Source: Vibrio hibernica (GTDB taxonomy: Bacteria > Pseudomonadota > Gammaproteobacteria > Enterobacterales > Vibrionaceae). Taken from it: DNA of 64,000 nucleotides. Under the pieces are notes generated by a model, which ran no database searches, had not been told where the DNA came from, and was given only the letters and a program-made list of their open reading frames with translations. The DNA lies in contig NZ_VHKO01000001.1 in assembly GCF_015223435.1 (NCBI RefSeq), positions 1-64,000 on the forward strand, in the 5' to 3' direction. Shown here in pieces: positions 55,168-64,000 of the stretch (the stretch's first letter is position 1; each line of letters opens with the position of its first letter). The translations under genes and the position numbers were made by a program.

Positions 55168-57387
55168 TTATACAGTAGAAGGCGGTGGTAATTTCTCATT
55201 TGAGTTATTTTGTGTTCTGACGGCAAATTTATTAGCAAGCGAGTAGAGCTCAGGCAGCATTCGATACACTAAATGCAATTGCTGTAAAATGAGGCGGACA
55301 GATTCATCATCCCCTTCACGCCATTCACTCAATCGTTTGTCCAAATCACTGCTTAAAGATTCAGGTGTGATGTCGCTATCTTGGGTAAATAAGTGTTGCT
55401 CTAAACGCTCTAAATTATCATGGATATCTTTATGTGCTTCCAAAATTAGCAGATGCGTGTCTTGATTATCAATGCGTTTTCGGTGGGCACCTAATGCTGA
55501 AATATAGCTCAACATGGCATGATTTAGCGTTAAGAAACGAAAGCTTTCATCGGTGGCCTTACGATATTTATTGGGTTCTGCCAGCATGTTACTGATGGTG
55601 GTACTGAGTGTGGCATCCATATTATGCGCGACACGACGAGCAAGACGATAATTGACATCATCACGCTTACCAACTCGGTATTGAGCTATGATTTGCCCCA
55701 GATAATTCTTATTCGATTGAATTGCTTCAGACATCACGCGATGTAATTTCTTGGCTTCCCAATCTGGCAATATAAAACGCACTGCAAATACGGCCAGAAT
55801 ACAACCGATTAGCGTATCAACTAAACGAGGCAAAATGACAGCGTAACCTTCACCAAGCTGGTTGAAAGAAAATAGAACTAAAAGTGTGATAAAAGCGGTC
55901 GCCGATCCGTAGTTATTCATTCTAAACGCAAAAAATAAGGTACCAGCCAAGACTAAAAAAACCAGTTGGCTTTCTTGTGATGGGAAAAGGGTTAATAATG
56001 CGCCTCCGACTAATAACCCTACAATCGTGCCAATCACTCGTGCGATAAGCTTGTGACGAGTGGCACTAAAGTTCGGTTGGCATACGAATAAGCTGGTGAG
56101 CATAATCCAATAGCCACGTTCTAAATCAAAGCCTTGGATAATGCCGTAACCAATAGTGATAACAATCGACATTCTGAGCGCATGGCGAAATAGCATTGAG
56201 TCGGTATTGAGGTTATTACGGATCCGTTGCCACATGACTTTTGGAGTATGCGCGGTGGTATCGTGCAAAGAGTAATCACTGGCTTCATCGCTGGTATTTT
56301 CTAACCTAATTTTGGTTGCATCAGGGTTGCTCACATTCGACAGCTGTTTTTCAACCGTAACTAAGTTATTAAATAAATAAAATAATTGGGCTAAAGGTGA
56401 TTTCCATTCTGGTTTTTGCTGATCTTTTAGGTATTGCATAGAAGCTTGTAGCTCATCTAAAGCCATGATTGAATCGCCATCGTAGACATATTGCGATCCG
56501 GTTTCTAACGCTTCTGAAATATCTCTACATGCTTTAGCTTGAGCAAGCATAAGGTGTTTAAAGCGAAACAAAACGTCACTGCGTGAAAAGTGTTCAGCGA
56601 GTTCTTGGTATCGGTAATGGGTTGAACTGATGCGTTCATGAATATCTTGAGCGAGGAAATACACTTGTAAGTATCGATCGCTTGGGCCGTCAACATGCCC
56701 ACGTTTAGAACGATTTAATAAGGTGTTTTTGGCTTGATTAAGGGCATTGACCGTATTGGAGTTGAGCTTTGTTTCTAAGATCCGATAAGGTTGGGGCGTA
56801 AGTTCTAATACTGGATGAAAGAGTTCACTTTTGCCCTCAAGATATTGTGCCAGTTCTTCAAAAACATTAGCTAAGCCTTGTTGGACAGGTTGCATTGGCC
56901 AAAAAATCTGCCACACCATCGAAACCAATGAATACCATGCTGCGCCGATAAGTAGCAAGGTTGGTTGAGCCCATATGTTGGTGCTGATATGAATGCCGAG
57001 CATGGTGTAAATAGCTAATAATAAAGAGCCAAAAGCAATGCTGGCATAACGAGGGCCAATCGCGCCGAGCATAATGAAACCAAAAGTACTCGTAAAAAGG
57101 CCAATAGCGAACAATAAAGGGTACGGGAATAAAATTTCGATAGATAAAGAGGCAATGGCAAAACAAAAAAAGGTGAGAAAGAGGGCTTTTATTCGCCCGG
57201 TAAAACTGTCGTCCGTTTCGGCTAATGCCGCGGCGATGAGGCCTAAAATTAGTGGCGTAATTTCTTGGTTAAATTGATAGTACCAACAAGGCAGTACAAC
57301 CCCAAGTAGGGCAATTAAAATACGAACGCAGTAATTAATGGTTTTATCGGACCAATAATGACGAAATTGACGGAGTGTATGCACCAT
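55168..57387 (-). CDS. yccS: FUSC/YccS-family inner-membrane protein
   Basis: A 739-residue protein with two blocks of about six membrane spans. The N-terminal block includes LILGLIAAALAETDDSFTGR (a YccS signature region) and the second is near residues 400 to 530 (RHALRMSIVITIGYGIIQGF, GYWIMLTSLFVCQPNFSATR), with cytoplasmic helical domains. Related aromatic-acid exporters (AaeB) and YccS/YhfK are putative effluxers. As first gene of an operon with an adaptor and ABC exporter it may share the adaptor, as AaeB does with AaeA; this is inference. Confidence 0.88.
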   Translation of the reverse strand: MVHTLRQFRHYWSDKTINYCVRILIALLGVVLPCWYYQFNQEITPLILGLIAAALAETDDSFTGRIKALFLTFFCFAIASLSIEILFPYPLLFAIGLFTSTFGFIMLGAIGPRYASIAFGSLLLAIYTMLGIHISTNIWAQPTLLLIGAAWYSLVSMVWQIFWPMQPVQQGLANVFEELAQYLEGKSELFHPVLELTPQPYRILETKLNSNTVNALNQAKNTLLNRSKRGHVDGPSDRYLQVYFLAQDIHERISSTHYRYQELAEHFSRSDVLFRFKHLMLAQAKACRDISEALETGSQYVYDGDSIMALDELQASMQYLKDQQKPEWKSPLAQLFYLFNNLVTVEKQLSNVSNPDATKIRLENTSDEASDYSLHDTTAHTPKVMWQRIRNNLNTDSMLFRHALRMSIVITIGYGIIQGFDLERGYWIMLTSLFVCQPNFSATRHKLIARVIGTIVGLLVGGALLTLFPSQESQLVFLVLAGTLFFAFRMNNYGSATAFITLLVLFSFNQLGEGYAVILPRLVDTLIGCILAVFAVRFILPDWEAKKLHRVMSEAIQSNKNYLGQIIAQYRVGKRDDVNYRLARRVAHNMDATLSTTISNMLAEPNKYRKATDESFRFLTLNHAMLSYISALGAHRKRIDNQDTHLLILEAHKDIHDNLERLEQHLFTQDSDITPESLSSDLDKRLSEWREGDDESVRLILQQLHLVYRMLPELYSLANKFAVRTQNNSNEKLPPPSTV

Positions 57388-57632
57388 AAAATCAAAAAGA
57401 ATCCAATGATATTAATGGCTTTGAGTATAGCGCTTTCAATGGATAAACCCTAGTGGCTAAACTTGATCATAGATAATGAAATAGTGTTTTTTTGACAATT
57501 TTATTCGGCTTACTGGTATTATTTGCCACAAAAGCGATCAGCGGTCGCGGTTTTAGCTTGTATATCCTCAAGGTTATAGAGATGACACTTTCAATTACCT
57601 TGCATATGCCGATTTTAGTGAAGGAAACCTCC

Positions 57633-59780
57633 ATGCAGTTAAGCGCGAGTCGAATGGCTCAATTTTTTATTCAAAATGAATATCATCAAGTTGAATTGAA
57701 AGATCAATGTGTGACGCTATCGTCTACCAACGATGAAGTTCAAATTCCTTTCGCTGCATGGAATGGGGATATTACGGTTGAACGAGGTTTGAAGTGGGGC
57801 AATTTATATTTTCATGCTCATCAAGAAGACGATCAGCAATTACAGTGGTTAGTTCAAGGTTTACCTTGGCAAGATTGTCAGCACTTTGCCATATTAGCAG
57901 TAAGTGAATACCGTGATTGGCAAAGGGATCAAAATAACACTCTGGCTGAATTACTGCCGGCTTGGTTAAAACAGTTACAAGAGCTAGTGAACCAACCTAA
58001 TTACTTAACGCATTCAGCCATTAATAATTGGATGAATGCTATTTGTGATGATTTAGGCAAAAAAGAATTAGAACTGTCAGATATCATTCATCTTTTTCCT
58101 AATATCAATGAGCAAAGTGAGCATGATTCGCTGTCTTCGGGCATGCTATTAATGGGTGGATTAAAACGCTGGTTAACGCATCCAGAACTATCGATTGAGC
58201 AACGAAATCAAGTCTGGATCCAAAATCAAACCAATGAATGGAGTGAATTCTTCAAGCAATGCGAACGTTCACCGCTTAATCCATCGCAACAAAAAGCCGT
58301 TTTGCTTAATGATGACCATACACTTATCTTAGCGGGAGCAGGTTCAGGAAAGACAAGCGTTCTCACCGCGAAAGTAGGTTACTTGTTACAAAGCGCTCAA
58401 GCGACGGCGGAGCAAATATTGATGGTGGCTTTTGGGCGAGAAGCGGCTAAGGAAATGAAACAACGCTTACAAGATAAGTGGGGCAATGAAGCAAAAGGAA
58501 TTCAAGTTCATACCTTTCATCAATTAGGGCTAAGTATTATTCGCCATGTGGAAGGAAATGATGTCGAAATATCACCGCTAGCAACGACGCCAGCTCAAAA
58601 AACAGCATGGTTTTCACAGTGGTTAAAAATGCATTGGATGACAGAAACTAACTTTAAACGTTGGCAGAAACATTTAGCTGAATGGCCAATTGCTTTTTTA
58701 CGTGGTGATATAGAGCTTGGTTCACATGTTGAAAATCCAAAATTACTCGCCTGGCTAGAACAGCAAGTCGATCAGCTTTCGTCATTGCAAAATAGTAAAA
58801 AAGAGCTCCAAGAACGATTAATTGATCGCGAAGATTACCCGCGGTTAAGCAGTGAGCTAACACTTGCATGGCCAGCATACCAAGCATGGCAAAAAATGCT
58901 AAAAGAAGAGAATCAAATTGATTTCAACAGTATGATTTTCAAAGCCATCCAATATGTTAAACAAGGGAAGTTTACTCCTAAGTGGCATTTTTTAATGGTG
59001 GATGAATATCAAGATATTTCACCAAGCCGTTTAGAATTACTGGATGTCATTTGTCAAAGAACACGTAATCAAATCACAATAGAGCAAACTAAATTGATTC
59101 AGCCATGTTCGTTATTTGCTGTTGGGGATGATTGGCAGGCGATTTATCGATTTGCAGGCGCAGATGTTAATTTGACGACTGATTTTAAAACGCGCTTTCC
59201 TCATGCTCAAATTCATTATTTAGATACAACCTATCGTTTTAATAATCAAATCGGTGATGTGGCGAACCGTTTCGTGCAATCGAATCCGTATCAATTAGCG
59301 AAAAACCTCAACAGTCATAAACATCAAACACAAAAAGCGGTCACTGTTGCGCCAATGCATCATCTTGAAACGATCTTAGATGAACTTAACGTTAAACAAA
59401 CGACAAGACGAAAAACGGTGCTGATATTAGGCCGTAACCACTACCATGAACCAAAAGCGTTAAAAACGTTACAAAAACAGCATTTGCATGTCGATATACA
59501 ATTTAAAACGTGTCATGCGAGTAAGGGCCAAGAAGCGGATTACGTGATTATTGTCTCTGCAGATGATGGTCAACTTCCTGCCGTTGAACGTCAGCAACAT
59601 TTACATGATGCATTACTGTCAGGTCGAGATAATTTTCCATTTGCAGAAGAGCGTCGGTTGTTTTATGTCGCAATGACTCGTGCTAAAGAACAGGTATGGA
59701 TCTTACACAACGCGAAACCTTCAGTGTTTGTTGAAGAGCTAAAAGCAGGGCGATATCCAATTAATGTGAAGAAAAGATAA
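57633..59780 (+). CDS. helD: Helicase IV-like superfamily 1 DNA helicase
   Basis: UvrD/Rep-type ATPase that unwinds DNA 3' to 5'. 715 residues from ATG 57633 (GAAGGA upstream; a longer in-frame start at 57492 lacks one). N-terminal domain of about 200 residues as in HelD, then Q-motif LNPSQQKAVL, Walker A LAGAGSGKTSVLTAKV, motif II LMVDEYQDISPSRLEL, motif III AVGDDWQAIYRFAGAD, motif IV TYRFN, motif V TCHASKGQEADYVII and motif VI LFYVAMTRAKEQVW. E. coli HelD is 684 residues. Divergent from the FUSC operon. Confidence 0.92.
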   Translation: MQLSASRMAQFFIQNEYHQVELKDQCVTLSSTNDEVQIPFAAWNGDITVERGLKWGNLYFHAHQEDDQQLQWLVQGLPWQDCQHFAILAVSEYRDWQRDQNNTLAELLPAWLKQLQELVNQPNYLTHSAINNWMNAICDDLGKKELELSDIIHLFPNINEQSEHDSLSSGMLLMGGLKRWLTHPELSIEQRNQVWIQNQTNEWSEFFKQCERSPLNPSQQKAVLLNDDHTLILAGAGSGKTSVLTAKVGYLLQSAQATAEQILMVAFGREAAKEMKQRLQDKWGNEAKGIQVHTFHQLGLSIIRHVEGNDVEISPLATTPAQKTAWFSQWLKMHWMTETNFKRWQKHLAEWPIAFLRGDIELGSHVENPKLLAWLEQQVDQLSSLQNSKKELQERLIDREDYPRLSSELTLAWPAYQAWQKMLKEENQIDFNSMIFKAIQYVKQGKFTPKWHFLMVDEYQDISPSRLELLDVICQRTRNQITIEQTKLIQPCSLFAVGDDWQAIYRFAGADVNLTTDFKTRFPHAQIHYLDTTYRFNNQIGDVANRFVQSNPYQLAKNLNSHKHQTQKAVTVAPMHHLETILDELNVKQTTRRKTVLILGRNHYHEPKALKTLQKQHLHVDIQFKTCHASKGQEADYVIIVSADDGQLPAVERQQHLHDALLSGRDNFPFAEERRLFYVAMTRAKEQVWILHNAKPSVFVEELKAGRYPINVKKR

Positions 59781-59794
59781 TCCTATTTTTAAAT

Positions 59795-59839
59795 AAAAAG
59801 GATCGGTTGAGGTAAGTTATTACACCGCCGATCTTTTTT
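59795..59839. terminator. Bidirectional terminator helD/rhtB
   Basis: AAAAAGGATCGG and CCGATCTTTTTT stem between two convergent genes, T-tract on the plus strand and A-run for the other. Confidence 0.8.
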
Positions 59840-59885
59840 ATGCTATCGATCTTTTTATGCCAGCGATTTGTTAGACATCAATAAA

Positions 59886-60473
59886 TCAGAAAAGCATGGG
59901 TATGACGGAGAGAGTAAGCAATCCCGCCATTGAATAGTTAAACCACTTCAACCTTAATGGTTTACTTAACCATCCTTGCAATTTTTGCCCTGCGAATGCC
60001 CATAAGCTCATTGACGGAATATTGATCAAAGCAAACATTAATGAGACGAATAATACCCCTTGCCAATTTTCAGAGGTGTTGTAAACGCTGACAGCGGTTA
60101 TTGCCATTGTCCAAGCTTTTGGATTGATCCACTGAAAATTGGCGGCTGCGATAAAGCTCATCGCTTGGTATGAGTTTGCATCATTATCGGGTTTCGATTG
60201 TGCGATTTTCCATGCTAAATAGAAAAGATAAGTGATACAAAACGCATTCAAAATAAGATGAAGGAGTGGATAAAAAGCAAATACTCTCATTAACCCAACC
60301 CCGACCATAATCACCATAAAACTGAAGCCAAATATGATGCCCAATATATGTGGGATCGTGCGCATAAATCCGATGTTAGCGCCAGAAGCCATGACCATAA
60401 TATTGTTTGGCCCGGGAGATATGGTCGTGATCAATACAAAAGTCAGTAAAGCGATCAGTTGTTGCAATTCCAT
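59886..60473 (-). CDS. RhtB/LysE-family amino-acid exporter
   Basis: Inner-membrane effluxer with about six spans, 195 residues from ATG 60473 (MELQQLIALLTF; GGA upstream; a much longer frame would run into the divergent promoter and gene). The family block is TTISPGPNNIMVMASGANIG; FQWINPKAWTMAITAVSVY is also typical. Adjacent to a divergent Lrp-type regulator, which usually controls such exporters. Exported amino acid unknown. Confidence 0.88.
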   Translation of the reverse strand: MELQQLIALLTFVLITTISPGPNNIMVMASGANIGFMRTIPHILGIIFGFSFMVIMVGVGLMRVFAFYPLLHLILNAFCITYLFYLAWKIAQSKPDNDANSYQAMSFIAAANFQWINPKAWTMAITAVSVYNTSENWQGVLFVSLMFALINIPSMSLWAFAGQKLQGWLSKPLRLKWFNYSMAGLLTLSVIPMLF

Positions 60474-60583
60474 CAATGTTATTCCAATAAAGTAAGTGAT
60501 TATGGGTTGTATGTTATGCGGGTTTTCGATAAATTTTATGCCTATTTTATGTGTGATTAACACTAACTGAGCAATAAAATTAA

Positions 60584-61027
60584 ATGATGGATAGATTTGA
60601 CGACAGAATATTGCAAGAGCTTCAACTGAACGGGCGCTTATCCAATGTGGAGCTATCGGAAAGAATCGGTTTATCGACCTCTGCAACTTTACGCCGTGTA
60701 CAAGAGTTAGAGCGAAGTGGCGTGATCCAAGGCTACCGGGCGATTTTAGATGCTGAAAAGTTAGGCGTAGGGTTTATCGCTTATGTCACCATTGGTTTAT
60801 CTAGCCATAGTCAGCAATCACAAAAAGGTTTTGAGGAGCGGGTGTTGTTAGCAAAAGAAGTGACGGAGTGTCATAACATTACAGGTGGCAATGAGTATTT
60901 ACTGAGAGTTGAAACTCAAGATTTAAGCAGCTATAAAAAATTCCATTCTAACGTTTTAGGTGAGATCTCACAGGTCAATTCAATTACAACATTGGTGGTT
61001 ATGGATTCTCCTAAAGATCGTAGTTAA
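60584..61027 (+). CDS. Lrp/AsnC-family regulator
   Basis: A 147-residue feast/famine regulator. HTH at about 1 to 60 (DDRILQELQLNGRLSNVELS, then RIGLSTSATLRRVQELERSG). The C-terminal RAM ligand domain contains TECHNITGGNEYLLRVETQD. Two consecutive ATGs could start it. Divergent from the RhtB exporter with about 110 bp between start codons; it probably activates the exporter in response to the exported amino acid. Confidence 0.92.
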   Translation: MMDRFDDRILQELQLNGRLSNVELSERIGLSTSATLRRVQELERSGVIQGYRAILDAEKLGVGFIAYVTIGLSSHSQQSQKGFEERVLLAKEVTECHNITGGNEYLLRVETQDLSSYKKFHSNVLGEISQVNSITTLVVMDSPKDRS

Positions 61028-61055
61028 AGCCCCCAATAAATTCATATTGGGGGCT
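61028..61055. terminator. Bidirectional terminator lrp-type gene/nnrS
   Basis: AGCCCCCAATA and TATTGGGGGCT form an 11-bp GC-rich stem between two convergent genes. Confidence 0.85.
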
Positions 61056-61070
61056 AACGTTTTGGATACC

Positions 61071-62273
61071 TTAACCTGGGTGCCCATCCGCTCTTGGTTT
61101 ACATAACATGGAGCCGAATTTAAGTACAAACAATGCAAAAGCATAAATCCATAATACCGCTGAAATATTGATCAGTATCATCATGTGTTCTGGCCAAAAT
61201 GCGACACCAACACCTCGGATGATTGCCGCTAGCACGATAGCTAAAAAGGCATGCCACATCGCGGGGCCTTTGTAAATTTCGCGTCCTGTGTGCCCCATGG
61301 TGACTCGAGTGATCATCGCCAAAATTAGACCACCAATCGCACCAATCGCAAGCACATGGATCATGTTGTGCGAAACAAAATAACCATTATCAAGAACGCC
61401 CAGTAATGCTAGGCCTTTTATCAATAGTCCGACCGGAATGCAAACATAAGCGGTGTGCAGAGACCAAACGAGAGGCTCTTTAAATGTCGTCCAAGGTTTC
61501 CATCGTAAGAAGCGAGCAAATTGCATGACGGCTGCAAATACCATTAATGCTGGGCTGATGCTCGCTGCGGTAATGGGAAAGAAGCTTAAAATGAACAAAC
61601 ACACTAGTGGTGTGTTGGCTGCCGCATCAAGCCATAATAATGAGTTAGCTTTCTCAAAATTCATGCGCTTAGCCGTGAAGAAAGGGATCACGCGTCCACC
61701 CATAATCGAGATGAGTAGTACAAACCACCAAATCATGGCTTCCCATACCGCAATGGCAGGAAAAGGGGGCATGCCTTTAATCGTGGCGTAGGCAGAAAAA
61801 TTGGCCACAATCGCAAGTACGAAAAAAGGTAAAAAGATAAGATTGCGATAGCCTTTTGATTTGATGACTCGAATCGATATCTCATAAGCAACAGCCGCAA
61901 GAAATAGTGCTTCAATGATAGAAATAATCCACAGTGGAGTGGGTGTCCAAAATAACACTCTTGGTAATAGCCATAATAAAACCACAATACCTAAAGTTGT
62001 ACTTTTGGTGCCATTTACCCCAGTCCAGTTTTGTACGGCAGTTAATAAAAAACCCGCCACAATCGCCATCGCAAAACCAAAAATCATTTCATGGACATGC
62101 CACCAAAGCGCAGGAACATGTAGCTGGCTTGGCTGACCGTGTTGGAAAGCATAAACCCAAATCGCAATCGCAAGTGGGGCGTAAATAGCACCAAGCAAAA
62201 AGAAAGGTCGAAAGCCAAGCCGTAATAGTGGCGTAATTTTATCTTCGATGTTTTTATCAGTTATGTTCATCAT
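61071..62273 (-). CDS. nnrS: NnrS, nitric-oxide-responsive membrane protein
   Basis: Haem- and copper-containing inner-membrane protein with about 12 spans that protects against nitrosative stress. The 400 residues show LLRLGFRPFFLLGAIYAPLA, WWHVHEMIFGFAMAIVAGFL, FLLTAVQNWTGVNGT, GGRVIPFFTAKRM and HVLAIGAIGGLILAMITRVT, all family hallmarks with likely metal-binding His. Divergent from norR, as in other vibrios where NorR controls nnrS. Confidence 0.94.
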   Translation of the reverse strand: MMNITDKNIEDKITPLLRLGFRPFFLLGAIYAPLAIAIWVYAFQHGQPSQLHVPALWWHVHEMIFGFAMAIVAGFLLTAVQNWTGVNGTKSTTLGIVVLLWLLPRVLFWTPTPLWIISIIEALFLAAVAYEISIRVIKSKGYRNLIFLPFFVLAIVANFSAYATIKGMPPFPAIAVWEAMIWWFVLLISIMGGRVIPFFTAKRMNFEKANSLLWLDAAANTPLVCLFILSFFPITAASISPALMVFAAVMQFARFLRWKPWTTFKEPLVWSLHTAYVCIPVGLLIKGLALLGVLDNGYFVSHNMIHVLAIGAIGGLILAMITRVTMGHTGREIYKGPAMWHAFLAIVLAAIIRGVGVAFWPEHMMILINISAVLWIYAFALFVLKFGSMLCKPRADGHPG

Positions 62274-62396
62274 TAAAGAAGATCCCTAGCAAAGTTATTG
62301 TGTATGTCATTAATTAACACTAATAGGTATAGCACTAATCGTGCCAATATGTAATCTATTGATTTTAAGTTATTATTTTTTAATTGATAACAGAAT

Positions 62397-62413
62397 GATG
62401 TTATTTACACATC
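62397..62413. promoter_or_regulatory. GATGT-N7-ACATC dyad, candidate NorR site
   Basis: GATGTTATTTACACATC contains the NorR core GT-N7-AC with an AT-rich centre and is symmetric beyond the core. It lies midway between nnrS and norR. NorR enhancers normally come in threes; I see only this good copy. Confidence 0.45.
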
Positions 62414-62501
62414 GTTATGTTAGTTTGAGTGCGATTCGTGTGTTGATGATTTAAATTCTCGATCCATTTCTTTATTTATTATTAACTTATGAGTAACATT
62501 T

Positions 62502-64000
62502 ATGGTTAAAAACACATCGCCTGAATATGTGTTGCTACAAATTGCGTTAGAGCTTAATGCAAAAACACCGACGGCCCAACATTATCAAAAATTGATTGAT
62601 GCTTTGCAGCAAGTTTTGCCTTGCGATGCTTGTGCGTTATTTATTTTAAACCAGCAACGCCATCTTGTACCTGTGGCGATGAGTGGATTATCGAATGAAG
62701 TTCTGGGTCGTACGTTTTTACCTGATCTTCATCCACGGCTTAATATGATTTTACAGAGCCGGACTCCCGTACGCTTTCCTACTCATTCCGAGTTGCCGGA
62801 TCCATTTGATGGATTATTAAGTGATGATCCTAATCATAAAATTGATGTGCATTCATGTATGGGATGCAGCCTATACGTAGAAGATACACTCGTGGGGGTA
62901 TTAACATTAGATGCTCAAGCAACGGGTGCTTTTGACTATATTGAAGACTCAACCATAGAAACATTTGCGACTTTAGCCGCTGGGATTGTGCGTAATATCA
63001 GTTTGTTTGAAGCATTGAATAAAGCGAATCATCAGCAACAATCGATCAACCAATTATTGATCGATGAGGCTCGAAATCGTGGTGGTAAATTGGTTGGTAT
63101 TAGCCCACAAATTCAGCGGTTGTTAAGCAACATCAAAATGGTAGCAAAATCCAATTATGCCGTTCTGATTAGCGGTGAGACGGGGACTGGAAAAGAACTC
63201 GTGGCACATCAAGTGCATGCTCAAAGTCTGCGTTCGGATAAACCTATGGTGTATGTCAATTGTGCCGCACTGCCAGAGTCGATTGCGGAAAGTGAGCTAT
63301 TTGGCCATGTGAAAGGTGCATTTACAGGCGCTAACTCTCATCGCGCTGGTAAGTTTGAACTGGCCGATGGTGGGACGATTTTCTTAGATGAAATTGGAGA
63401 GTTGCCATTATTGTTACAAGCGAAATTATTACGAGTGATCCAGCAAGGTGAAGTCCAGCGAGTTGGCGCAGATAAAAATAACTTGATTGATGTTCGTATT
63501 ATTGCGGCGACTAATCGGGAGCTGGATAAAGAAGTGGATGAAGGGCGTTTTCGTTCAGATTTATTTCATCGTTTAAATGTATTTCCGATTCATGTGCCAC
63601 CTTTACGTGAGCGAGAAGGGGATATTCCCGTTTTAATTGGTCATATTCTTGATACGATTCGCACTCAATTTCAATTAAAAACGCTGCATATTCATCCTTC
63701 TGCTTTACAAAAGCTTGAACAGCAGCAATGGCTCGGTAATGTGCGAGAGCTTGAGCATGCCTTGATGAGGACTGGCCTACGAGCTATGCAAGAACACGCG
63801 GAATTGATTGAGTGGCGCCATTTTAATACCGATCTGGGATCAGATAACTCAGCTAAAAAAATGAAATCATCGAAAGCAACCTCTTCATTATTGCCGATGG
63901 AATCGATCCCCATGCGTAGCGCCGTTGAAACATATCAAAAACAGCTTATTGAACATGCTCTGCAACAAAATGGTGGCGTGTGGGCCAAAGCCGCGGAATT
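62502..64000 (+). CDS. norR: NorR, nitric-oxide-sensing sigma-54 activator (3' end outside window)
   Basis: Activator of NO-detoxification genes. 499 codons are visible from ATG 62502. An N-terminal GAF domain binds NO via non-haem iron (DALQQVLPCDACALFILNQ, then VGVLTLDAQATGAFDYIED). A central AAA+ domain has Walker A ISGETGTGKELVAHQVH, the sigma-54 loop VKGAFTGANSHRAGKFEL, Walker B GGTIFLDEIGELPLLLQ, and the sensor region RFRSDLFHRLNVFPIHVPPL. The C-terminal Fis-type HTH is just beginning (YQKQLIEHALQQNGGVW) when the window ends; no stop codon is seen. Confidence 0.94.
   Translation, partial: MVKNTSPEYVLLQIALELNAKTPTAQHYQKLIDALQQVLPCDACALFILNQQRHLVPVAMSGLSNEVLGRTFLPDLHPRLNMILQSRTPVRFPTHSELPDPFDGLLSDDPNHKIDVHSCMGCSLYVEDTLVGVLTLDAQATGAFDYIEDSTIETFATLAAGIVRNISLFEALNKANHQQQSINQLLIDEARNRGGKLVGISPQIQRLLSNIKMVAKSNYAVLISGETGTGKELVAHQVHAQSLRSDKPMVYVNCAALPESIAESELFGHVKGAFTGANSHRAGKFELADGGTIFLDEIGELPLLLQAKLLRVIQQGEVQRVGADKNNLIDVRIIAATNRELDKEVDEGRFRSDLFHRLNVFPIHVPPLREREGDIPVLIGHILDTIRTQFQLKTLHIHPSALQKLEQQQWLGNVRELEHALMRTGLRAMQEHAELIEWRHFNTDLGSDNSAKKMKSSKATSSLLPMESIPMRSAVETYQKQLIEHALQQNGGVWAKAAE

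Noticed and set aside
57492..57632. Longer N-terminus of the helicase IV-like gene (47 extra codons, hydrophobic).
   Set aside because: ATG 57633 has a good ribosome site and begins at the normal start of the family; the extra stretch reads like translated promoter DNA.
60474..60686. Longer N-terminus of the RhtB exporter (71 extra codons).
   Set aside because: It would overlap the start of the divergent Lrp-type gene and its promoter, while ATG 60473 has a ribosome site and gives the normal family length.

Overview
The window looks like chromosomal DNA of a Vibrionaceae gammaproteobacterium (Vibrio or Photobacterium type). This rests on AT-rich base composition, the divergent nnrS/norR pair, KatG, TrhO, a YccS-like protein, short palindromic repeats starting with GTCATTC, and gene products that read as Vibrio-like throughout. 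The species cannot be fixed from the sequence alone.

Left part (1 to about 13.9 kb) is accessory DNA. It opens with a partial IS6-family element, a dead IS200-type transposase and a scrap that may be the tail of an EAL-domain gene. A complete hexose-phosphate sensing and uptake locus follows (uhpC, uhpB, uhpA and uhpT, all on the minus strand), flanked by two copies of a roughly 28-bp repeat. Next come a 75-codon unknown gene and a broken N-terminal fragment resembling DNA-phosphorothioation-associated methyltransferases. The most unusual feature is a three-gene overlapping operon (191, 743 and 1010 codons). It encodes a small unknown protein, a tyrosine-recombinase-fold protein without its nucleophilic Tyr, and a very large tyrosine recombinase. 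About 180 bp upstream of this operon lies a 45-nt 3' fragment of tRNA-Gly(UCC), followed by what looks like the old tRNA terminator. I read this as the right-hand attachment site of an integrated, partly decayed island.

The middle part (14 to 31 kb) is more core-like. It holds a coiled-coil membrane protein, a frameshifted oppA, dld (respiratory D-lactate dehydrogenase), an Asp/Ala-rich lipoprotein, katG, trhO and a ROK-family fructokinase (mak). A TRAP transporter operon ending in a MarR-like regulator is divergent from pxpBCA-type 5-oxoprolinase genes. Together these suggest import and hydrolysis of 5-oxoproline or a similar acid.

31 to 42 kb is a purine-catabolism block: xdhA, xdhB, xdhC and guaD, with two palindromic candidate operators upstream. 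Facing it is a YfcC-type carrier plus an S15/CocE-type hydrolase, next to a divergent LysR regulator that carries an in-frame stop codon.

42 to 52 kb holds outer-membrane proteins (a small beta-barrel and phospholipase PldA), an HPP-CBS membrane protein, small enzymes (epimerase, acetyltransferase, P-loop kinase), a nucleoside hydrolase, a short RlpA-like lipoprotein, an aspartate-dehydrogenase-like enzyme and a FrnE-like DsbA protein.

52 to 64 kb holds a four-gene efflux-type operon (FUSC/YccS-like protein, lipoprotein membrane-fusion protein, ABC ATPase, ABC-2 permease), a helicase IV-like gene, a divergent RhtB/LysE exporter and Lrp-family regulator, and the nitric-oxide pair nnrS and norR. 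norR runs off the right edge.
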